This document shows, piece by piece, positions 56,958 through 64,000 of a stretch of DNA of 64,000 bases (the stretch's first letter is position 1; each line of letters starts with the position of its first letter). The position numbers and the translations under genes were made by a program. The notes beneath the pieces are model-generated. The model worked only from the letters and a program-made list of their open reading frames with translations, was not told where the DNA came from and did no database searches. The DNA is from a virus. The stretch is taken from positions 1 to 64,000 of IMG/VR virus record IMGVR_UViG_3300042924_004272; one strand, given 5' to 3'.

Positions 56958-59900
56958 TCAAGGGTTAATCATGACTGGTTCTATTTTAAGGTCTTTGAGT
57001 ACATCCGACACTCGATCCAATAGAGGAAGAACCGTCTGTAGGGGTTGAGTTTGCACCACTCCTGCCTTGTTACGGATTCTAGGGTCACTAGTGAGTTCAT
57101 CAACATTGTAAATGTTGTTGAGGAAACCGATTGGGCGACCTGGGACTTGCCATCCATAGGAGTCATGGAAACTACTAGCGAATGGTTGTGCATTCTTTTT
57201 AACTTCAAACAATGCAACTACAGACCCAAATTTAAGGTCAAAGAATCGATCGTCAGCAAGATCCCGGGCAATGTCTTTTGGAAGGAGACCAATTTTCTCC
57301 AATTCTTTCGCTGACACCGGGTGCCTTTTCCTCTCCAATTGAACCAAGTAGGGGGCAGTATCTTGGAAATTCAATTGTTTTGCATACACCGCATTTTTAA
57401 ATGAATTCCAATTCTGTATGTTTGCCCACTTCTCTTTTGTGGGTTTGGAAAGACTTGCCGCAGTACTTTTGGTAATTGCGTCGCTAATCGACTTTATTTG
57501 TGCGTCAAGATCCCTTTTGGTTAAGATTTTTGCCTTAACCGCTGCCTCCATACTTTCCACATATCCCTTCTGTCCGGTTGGATTCTTGAGATGATTGATA
57601 GGACTTTGAAGGGTAGGAGCAACAAGAAGACTATCCGTTCCTTGTTTTTCCATTTCTTGATTTGCTCGGAGCATGAAACGATCTGCCGTATCTTCAGTGG
57701 TGAATGCCCAAATTCCAGTATCTTGAAGATAAATGAACCCAGGACCACCTTGTCCTTTGACACTCAATTGTTGTTTTGCTCCTGTTGGACCCACATAGAG
57801 TTCTCCAATACCCATACGGTCACAAGGGAGGGCAATAATTGGTTGGTCTTGATGGTCTTCAAGATTCACGCCTGGTGCAGGCATGAAGTTTGCCATCATT
57901 TGTTTTGTGAACTTGAATGGTTTAGATTTATCTTTAGGGAATGTGAACCCCTCATTATCTACCGTGGGTTGCTCACTCTTCGGCATGAACTGAACTCCAT
58001 ACTTGGTCATGAAACGAGGATCCTGTGGAGATGTGAACACTGGGTTCTTTGCCATCACGAGACCACCGATCTGAATGACTCGATCCGCATTGACCACTGG
58101 GTTCCCAGTCTTGCGATCATAAAACCATGAGTTCTTAAATGGATTCATGCCGACCTGAATGTAGGTGGGGTCACTCATTGCTGCCTCTGCTTCCTTCCTT
58201 GCTGCCTCCGGAGTAGTTGCCTCCCACTTTCCTACCATACGAGCATATGAAGTCTTGTTCTTCTCCCCAGTCGCAATGTCCATGGACACCGATGGGTTGG
58301 TGACAAACTCAACATCATTGGCGATGGCAACGGATTCGTATCCCTTGATCCTACCGAGTTTTTGTTCCTTGGCATCATGGACAGATGCAACCCAAACCCC
58401 ATAGTCCTTGTATGCCGGGATGTCTAATCGGAGTCCTACCAAGTCTCCATCCTTGAGATTCTCATTTGCTTTACCAATATCTGCAACTTTGTCCTCATTT
58501 AGTGCCATCTCCATCTCCTCCCTCGTAGCGGGTTTTGGAACCTCATCCATCTGACGGTAGGGCATGTACTTTCGGATGACCTTGAATAAGTCTTTCTGGT
58601 CAATCTCACCCTTCTGGTACTTCTTAACTGCATCAACTACCTCTGGGGTGCGTTTGGTGACATTTCGGTATGCGGTTTCCATGTCCTCCCCCCTCTTGGT
58701 AGCAGGCATGAAGTAAACCGTGGCATCCGTCTTTGTGGATTTTGGAACCTCTGAAAGTTCAACCAATGTGCGGTCACCTTGTTCGGTGATCTTATCCACC
58801 TTGTATTTACCGGAAACTAGGACTTCTTTTTGATCCACTAGGGAACGATCTTCCATGCCTTCAAAAATCTTATCATATGGAATTCTAAAACCCTTAGTTG
58901 CTCCCTTGATTTTGTATGTGATTGGAAGGTCTTCCAAGGACTCGTTTCCTAGAGGTTCCCAAATTGCCCTTTGTGCTTCCACATCTGTCTCTAGGTTGTT
59001 CTCACTAAAGGAAGAAAAACTAGGACCGGTAGATTCGTTTGCCAATTCAACAATGGAACCCTCTTTCACGTCCTCATGTTTCTGGAAACCTAGTCTCCAG
59101 AGATCCATTGGTTCTGGAAGTGCTCGATCAGCCAATTTCGACATTGCTGCGGTATCCCAAGACATGTTTGTCATCACATGGTCTTGAAGCATTCCAATTT
59201 GTTTTTTGGTAAGTGTTGAAAACTCTTCCTCACCCCTCTTGGCAGCAGGCATGAACCTAATGTCCTGCTTGCTAGTATCAAATCGCTGCGAGAGAGGGAT
59301 TAGCTTGCCTTCGTTGTCGTAGGTTGCGGGGTCTGCGGATTTAATGCGAGACGGATCTGTGACTGCGTAGATATCTGCCCACTTATCTGCTTGATGGTAA
59401 TCTGCATCAGTAATCTTGAGGTATGCCCTAATAAGCGTGTCCCCATAGGCAGGGGGATATCCCTTTGCCTTCATTTTCTCTAACAGTTCCTTGCCTGTGT
59501 CAGTTGTCTTGGCAAACCAAGCAGAAGGTCGAGGGAAGTTTGCATTAAGTCCCCCTGCTGATGCAGACCTACCCAGATCAAATGCATCACCTTCTAGTTT
59601 TTTAGCAGTAGTACGATGCTCAACAATTCCAGTAGAATACCCCGCCTTCCTCGCCGCATCATCAACTAGCCTCTGCGCCTCCTCCATGTCGCCTGACTCA
59701 ATAGCCTTAGCATGTGCCTCGTCTAGTCTGGCAGAAGGCATGAAGTTGATGTTCGCTTGAGTGACATCAAACCTCTTTGATGGAGGGATGACCTGACCAG
59801 AGATTGTAGTTGTCTCCGGTTCAATCGATTTGATCTTGGTCGGATCAAAGACGGCAATGTTGTCCGGAGTGCTGCTTCCTTGCCCATCCTCACGGACATA

Positions 59901-62900
59901 AAACCCATCATATCCGGATTCTTGCATCCACCTAGTAATGGAGGGCATTTCAAGAATGGCATAGTTCTTGTCTTTAGCAAACGATAGCAAGGAATCCAAG
60001 TCATCCCAAGTAAAACGACCATGGGGACCTTCCTTACCTCCCTCAATGACTTCAAAATACTCTTGGTTGTACCTATCCAAACCAAAGTCACGGAACCATT
60101 CTTCAAACTTGGAAAAGTGCTCCGGATTAGCCGCATCAAAAAGGTTAGAGGCATTCGTGGCAACCTCACGGATTGGTTTTTGTCCTCCCTCTGTGAACAT
60201 CCCAGCAACCCTTCTTTCTTGTGCCATGAAAGTCATTTCTTGTTCTGGCACATTCCCCATCATGTGAGGTTTATCACCGATCATTGCCTTGTAACCAAAG
60301 ATATTGTACCCAGCATCCCTTGCTGTCTGGTGGATGATCTCCCTCTCCGCTTCCGTGTCACCCTTGGCATACGCTTCCATGTAACCAGAATCCCTTGCAG
60401 GCATGAATTGTGGACCCTGGTATCCCTCAAACATGGGACCAAAGACATTGCGTACAAGATCCCGTGGGATGCCGTTTCCAATGATCTTGATGCCGAGGTT
60501 TTGGTCAAGTGGGAGTGGGAATGAGTCAGGAAGTCCGGACATGCGAGCCTTTGCCCTTGCTGTGACTCGTTTGAAGATTCCCCCTGGGAGAAGAATGCGG
60601 TCAACATTCGCAGGTGTTGCTTTAAATGTGAAGGCGGGCTCATTGGCCATGCGATAATCAAAGACACCGCGGAGTCCCCCACCCGGGAAGAGGATGGGTT
60701 CCGGAACATTGAAAGGATCGATGCCGTCTGCTCGTAGGGTGGAGATGAGATAGTTGTTCTCCGGATCCTTCTTACCCCTAATTGGTGCATCCGGAAGATC
60801 CTCAATGATGTCTTGAACAACCTCGTACCAGGATGGGCCCTTTACTTTGACAGGTTCCGGCAACTCACCATCCATGATGGCACGGAGTAGGTAGCGCTTG
60901 CGGTCGGTCGGTGCTCCGTACTCATGGGCATTGTAGATACCCTCGTCAAAGGTATATCCAAGACGATCAAGGGTTGCCTTGATGATGTCTAGTGCCTTCT
61001 GATCCTTGCCAGTTGCATACTCCTTGACATTCTCAAGGGTAAAATAATTTGGGGTGATAAGATCAATGCCATTAGCGATGGCATTTGCGCTACGGATGTC
61101 TAAATCAGACTCTATACCCCCTTGGGTGGTTGCTTTAAGTGCCGAGTAGTTTTTACAAACCGGAGATGCGTGGATGTAATCGGAATCTTTAAATTGATTG
61201 AAGTCAACTTGGGTAACATCTCCCACGGTGACATGATCACCAAATGCCGCGGCATAGGCGGCAGCAATTTGAGGATTATATTCAACGGCATGAGTGTTCT
61301 GGATCAACCCTTCAAGTCCCGCGGCATGGAGACCACCGCCAGCAAATAAAGCAAGTGACTTGGGGCCACGAGGGAAAATGAGATTTAACTCCCTCTTAAA
61401 ACCCTCATCCCTCTGCGTCGATGGCATGAAGTTGATGCCATCATATTGATTTAACTGCTCTAGAGGGATTGGTTCTGATGCAACTCGTCCAACCTCTGGA
61501 AGATCCTCTGTGCCTCCTCGTTGAGGGAACCTAGCAAGGAGTCCCTCCCTTCCGGGTTTTCCGGATCGGAGGTACTGGTTGACTTGGGCGTCAGTGAGAG
61601 ATTCTGCAGGGGTTTGTCCATAGAGTTGGGTGAATTCTTCTAAAGTAATCCCGGCCTTGGCAAGGAGTTTTTGTTCCTTTTGTGGTGTGAGATCATATCC
61701 GGTTCCAGAGATGCTGTAGGCAATTGTAGCAACCGAAACGGGTTTGCCAACCACATTTTCAAGGCTCTTTAGGGTCTGACCAGAGGTGTAGGTGTCATCC
61801 GCAAGGATGATTTGAGTGCCTTCCGGAGGGGTTTCCCCACTCCAGGTGTGGATTGTCCTTGCCCTCTGATCCGCGGTTGCTCCGGTGTTGTGTGCTGTCG
61901 AAACCTTAAACAGACTGCTCCAGATTGGGTATCCCAACTCAACGCTCAATTGCTTGGCTAGAGCAAGGGGAAGGGCATTCATCGAATCGGTTTCACGAGT
62001 GATCACTGGGAGGATTACCACCGGCTCGTTGGGGTCAACCTGGTCACGGATCCTTTGCACCATGGCGGGGGATACAAGTTTCTTGACGATCTGGAACGCG
62101 GAATCAGCATCCCCCTTGTATTTTGCGTCCTCAAACCCGGGTTCTTCCTTGAGTTTTCCAAGTCTCACACCCGCTTGAACATTGGCCGGCATGAAGTTGA
62201 TGCCCCCATATTGATTGGTGGTTGGTCTCTCTAGACTAAGATCATGAACAGGTGGTCTTCCAGCAACCTCATTAATCCTGTTTTCAAGCACCTTGCTATA
62301 GTACCTGTTTTTCCGCATCTGTTCTTCAACCTCGGCGATCTGTTCTGCAATCTTTGCGGCAACTGCCTCGTCCCCACCGTCAGAAGTCCCGTTCAATTTA
62401 GATAGTTTATTCCTAAGTTTATTAAACTCATCGTGAACTTTACTAAACTCATCAAAGATTTTTGCTCTCTCTTCCATCTTTTGCTTTTCTCTGGCCTCAT
62501 TGATTTTAGCCTCATTAGCGATTGACCAAGTTGCATCCATGACAGATGCGGCCATGCTTTCGGTATCAAAACCAAATAAATTTTTGACTAGGTTGACCAG
62601 ACTGTCCCACATCGATGACTCAACTCCATCTCCCTTTAGGGATTTAAGCATCGTTTGAAATTGTTTGCTAGACCAAGTCTGTGCAACAAACTCATGGAGA
62701 TTGGCCAAACCATAGTCACCACCTTTCTTGGTAGTCTTGTCCGGACTAGAAGAGGCAATTCCTTTAACTTTTCTAAGTTTATCCTTGCCCTCAACTTTTA
62801 ATTCAATGAATTGATCTCCGGGTTCATATGTGGTTCCGACCCGGTTTGGGCGGGATGAAGAGCTATACTCAGATTTACCAAGATTCCTAAAAGCATTTAC

Positions 62901-64000
62901 GCTGCTAGGATCAATGTCTATAACAGACTTATTATCATTATTGATACTAAGTTTGTGTTGAATTCCCGCTTTTTCTAGAAGTTGTGACACTTCATTCAAC
63001 CCCTTTGGATTGTAGTGGTATGTTTGATACCCACCATCTTCTGTCTTCTGGAATGTATGCCAAGTTGGGAATCCGACCTTAATCTCTTTCCCTCCGAGGT
63101 ATTTTGCACTTACTCCCAACTGATCTAGGGCACTTCGATAGAGGTTAATCAATCGTTTGATGCCAGAAGGGGTGTTTGGATTATCTAGTGCCTGTTGCAG
63201 TGCATCATTATAGTCCTTTCCTGTCTTGCCCTCGGCTCCTGGCACATACTTGTAAATCTCATCCGCTGTCAAGGTATGCGCGGTTTCATGAATCATGGTC
63301 TGTATCTTAACCGGAGATCCCTTTGGCAAATGAACAGAACCTCGAGACCTGTATGCCCTGCCCAAACCACCCTTAACCATACCCTTTTCAGTCGGCTTGA
63401 CTATGTCCTTGTCAAGTTGTGGGAAATCCAATTCAGAAAGTTTTTCCGCAACACTAATCCAAGTATCACTAAGATTTAATGGGTTATTCTCATCTTTTGC
63501 CTTCTGGATTAGGTCTTGCAGAACTTGTCGGACTGGTTTTTCAAACAGATCGTCCGCTTTAAATGTGTTGTAGAGAGTATCTACATTTATAGTGCCTTTA
63601 AGTTGTCCGGATGCTTGAATTGTTTTCCTTTCATTGATGGAATCAATGATCTCTCCCCGGGTTGCGCCATCCGGAATAGAAAGACCATAGTATTCCGCAA
63701 GTTTAGAAAGTGACTCCTTACCAAAAGACTCCAAACTAGTTCCACTAGACACTAGACTTGCGGTAAGTTCCGCGCCTTCCGGTGCGGCAGGCGTGACTTC
63801 AAGTGATTTTCTTTTGGGTGTGTAATCCGCGGATACAGTTTCATCTTGTTTTGGGGAGTACTTACCCAAAACTTTAAATGCCTTGGTAATGGCACCCTTG
63901 AACTTCTCCTCATTGTATTCACCTCTAGCGCGGGAAGGCATGAAGTTGGCTTGCCCTGCGGTACGAACAACTCGTTCCATCTCCGGAGTGATGGCGACCT
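56958..64000 (-). CDS. Giant polyvalent virion protein, C-terminal part
   Basis: Open from the right edge to the stop at 56958; numbering here starts at the Met at 63980. Domains in order: zincin HETAH (231-235); phosphoribosyltransferase about 610-780 with IILADDTYTSGQT; C5 DNA methyltransferase about 868-1190 (LFAGGGLHAAGL, catalytic SPVCKNYS, ENV, DRKRY, GNGIP); ADP-ribosyltransferase-like domains about 1195-1390 (GYDGFYVRED, NIAVFDPTKIKSI) and 1416-1570; an ExxE/STS-type ART about 1580-1750 (FSSFSENN, QKEVLVSGKYKV); an unassigned domain 1760-1995 and a C-terminal domain. F-M-P motifs sit at 13, 596, 851, 1192, 1413, 1576, 1757, 1998 and 2032, mostly between domains. These are hallmarks of phage polyvalent proteins delivered with the DNA. 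It probably joins the frame ending at base 1. Confidence 0.85.
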   Translation of the reverse strand, partial: VAITPEMERVVRTAGQANFMPSRARGEYNEEKFKGAITKAFKVLGKYSPKQDETVSADYTPKRKSLEVTPAAPEGAELTASLVSSGTSLESFGKESLSKLAEYYGLSIPDGATRGEIIDSINERKTIQASGQLKGTINVDTLYNTFKADDLFEKPVRQVLQDLIQKAKDENNPLNLSDTWISVAEKLSELDFPQLDKDIVKPTEKGMVKGGLGRAYRSRGSVHLPKGSPVKIQTMIHETAHTLTADEIYKYVPGAEGKTGKDYNDALQQALDNPNTPSGIKRLINLYRSALDQLGVSAKYLGGKEIKVGFPTWHTFQKTEDGGYQTYHYNPKGLNEVSQLLEKAGIQHKLSINNDNKSVIDIDPSSVNAFRNLGKSEYSSSSRPNRVGTTYEPGDQFIELKVEGKDKLRKVKGIASSSPDKTTKKGGDYGLANLHEFVAQTWSSKQFQTMLKSLKGDGVESSMWDSLVNLVKNLFGFDTESMAASVMDATWSIANEAKINEAREKQKMEERAKIFDEFSKVHDEFNKLRNKLSKLNGTSDGGDEAVAAKIAEQIAEVEEQMRKNRYYSKVLENRINEVAGRPPVHDLSLERPTTNQYGGINFMPANVQAGVRLGKLKEEPGFEDAKYKGDADSAFQIVKKLVSPAMVQRIRDQVDPNEPVVILPVITRETDSMNALPLALAKQLSVELGYPIWSSLFKVSTAHNTGATADQRARTIHTWSGETPPEGTQIILADDTYTSGQTLKSLENVVGKPVSVATIAYSISGTGYDLTPQKEQKLLAKAGITLEEFTQLYGQTPAESLTDAQVNQYLRSGKPGREGLLARFPQRGGTEDLPEVGRVASEPIPLEQLNQYDGINFMPSTQRDEGFKRELNLIFPRGPKSLALFAGGGLHAAGLEGLIQNTHAVEYNPQIAAAYAAAFGDHVTVGDVTQVDFNQFKDSDYIHASPVCKNYSALKATTQGGIESDLDIRSANAIANGIDLITPNYFTLENVKEYATGKDQKALDIIKATLDRLGYTFDEGIYNAHEYGAPTDRKRYLLRAIMDGELPEPVKVKGPSWYEVVQDIIEDLPDAPIRGKKDPENNYLISTLRADGIDPFNVPEPILFPGGGLRGVFDYRMANEPAFTFKATPANVDRILLPGGIFKRVTARAKARMSGLPDSFPLPLDQNLGIKIIGNGIPRDLVRNVFGPMFEGYQGPQFMPARDSGYMEAYAKGDTEAEREIIHQTARDAGYNIFGYKAMIGDKPHMMGNVPEQEMTFMAQERRVAGMFTEGGQKPIREVATNASNLFDAANPEHFSKFEEWFRDFGLDRYNQEYFEVIEGGKEGPHGRFTWDDLDSLLSFAKDKNYAILEMPSITRWMQESGYDGFYVREDGQGSSTPDNIAVFDPTKIKSIEPETTTISGQVIPPSKRFDVTQANINFMPSARLDEAHAKAIESGDMEEAQRLVDDAARKAGYSTGIVEHRTTAKKLEGDAFDLGRSASAGGLNANFPRPSAWFAKTTDTGKELLEKMKAKGYPPAYGDTLIRAYLKITDADYHQADKWADIYAVTDPSRIKSADPATYDNEGKLIPLSQRFDTSKQDIRFMPAAKRGEEEFSTLTKKQIGMLQDHVMTNMSWDTAAMSKLADRALPEPMDLWRLGFQKHEDVKEGSIVELANESTGPSFSSFSENNLETDVEAQRAIWEPLGNESLEDLPITYKIKGATKGFRIPYDKIFEGMEDRSLVDQKEVLVSGKYKVDKITEQGDRTLVELSEVPKSTKTDATVYFMPATKRGEDMETAYRNVTKRTPEVVDAVKKYQKGEIDQKDLFKVIRKYMPYRQMDEVPKPATREEMEMALNEDKVADIGKANENLKDGDLVGLRLDIPAYKDYGVWVASVHDAKEQKLGRIKGYESVAIANDVEFVTNPSVSMDIATGEKNKTSYARMVGKWEATTPEAARKEAEAAMSDPTYIQVGMNPFKNSWFYDRKTGNPVVNADRVIQIGGLVMAKNPVFTSPQDPRFMTKYGVQFMPKSEQPTVDNEGFTFPKDKSKPFKFTKQMMANFMPAPGVNLEDHQDQPIIALPCDRMGIGELYVGPTGAKQQLSVKGQGGPGFIYLQDTGIWAFTTEDTADRFMLRANQEMEKQGTDSLLVAPTLQSPINHLKNPTGQKGYVESMEAAVKAKILTKRDLDAQIKSISDAITKSTAASLSKPTKEKWANIQNWNSFKNAVYAKQLNFQDTAPYLVQLERKRHPVSAKELEKIGLLPKDIARDLADDRFFDLKFGSVVALFEVKKNAQPFASSFHDSYGWQVPGRPIGFLNNIYNVDELTSDPRIRNKAGVVQTQPLQTVLPLLDRVSDVLKDLKIEPVMINP
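63980..64000. repeat. Terminal overlap, right copy
   Basis: Matches bases 1-21 with one mismatch (63999 C against base 20 T). In both copies the minus strand reads in frame as K-V-A-I-T-P-E, so the overlap continues the giant gene. Confidence 0.75.

Noticed and set aside
1-64000. Temperate lifestyle genes
   Set aside because: No integrase, excisionase or recognised repressor was found; the operator-promoters alone do not show lysogeny.

Overview
The window looks like an essentially complete genome of a tailed, podovirus-like phage. Every convincing protein gene lies on the minus strand, so transcription runs from high to low coordinates. The first 21 bases (1-21) and the last 21 (63980-64000) match at 20 of 21 positions. 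Joining the ends there keeps one reading frame open across the junction. The molecule is therefore probably circular, or circularly permuted, at about 63,979 bp. The two giant open frames at the edges would then be one gene of about 4,317 codons. No integrase or recognisable repressor gene is seen. A lipoprotein-type unimolecular spanin points to a Gram-negative host. Almost no gene has a Shine-Dalgarno sequence, which suggests a host that initiates mostly without one (Bacteroidota or similar). The host cannot be fixed from the sequence alone.

Layout in the direction of transcription. About 56.9 to 39.4 kb holds replication and nucleotide genes: ATP-grasp ligase, DUF932 protein, a C5 cytosine methyltransferase encoded over a second long frame, RuvC-like resolvase, dNMP kinase, SF2 helicase, RecB-like nuclease, a candidate ssDNA-binding protein, family A DNA polymerase, HNH endonuclease, dCMP deaminase and primase-helicase. 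Many tiny genes with ATGA-type overlaps are interspersed. A terminator and two near-identical promoters carrying an inverted-repeat operator punctuate this block. About 39.3 to 36.7 kb holds small accessory genes. A 1.15-kb gene-free stretch (35.58-36.73 kb) carries AAGTGG iterons, CATG-rich motifs and a G-quadruplex-capable tract just upstream of the terminase genes.

TerS and TerL (35.5-33.2 kb) are followed by three tRNA genes (Met/CAT, Gln, Trp) and a structured, repeat-rich non-coding region (32.2-33.1 kb). The head module follows: Cys-rich protein, portal, two small proteins and a scaffold-like protein. Four glycosyltransferase-type genes and a methyltransferase are inserted before the major capsid gene, with a parS-like palindrome among them. 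After the capsid come surface proteins, the lysis cassette (holin, u-spanin, second holin-like protein, M15 endolysin), fibre and tail adaptor/nozzle proteins, and internal virion proteins.

The giant protein ends the virion module. It looks like a phage polyvalent protein, probably packaged and ejected with the DNA. It has two zincin-type metalloprotease motifs, a phosphoribosyltransferase, a C5 DNA methyltransferase and three ADP-ribosyltransferase-like domains, punctuated by ten copies of an F-M-P motif. The most interesting points are this motif series, the dual-coding methyltransferase locus, the glycosylation cassette inside the head operon, the parS-like site and the paired operator-promoters.
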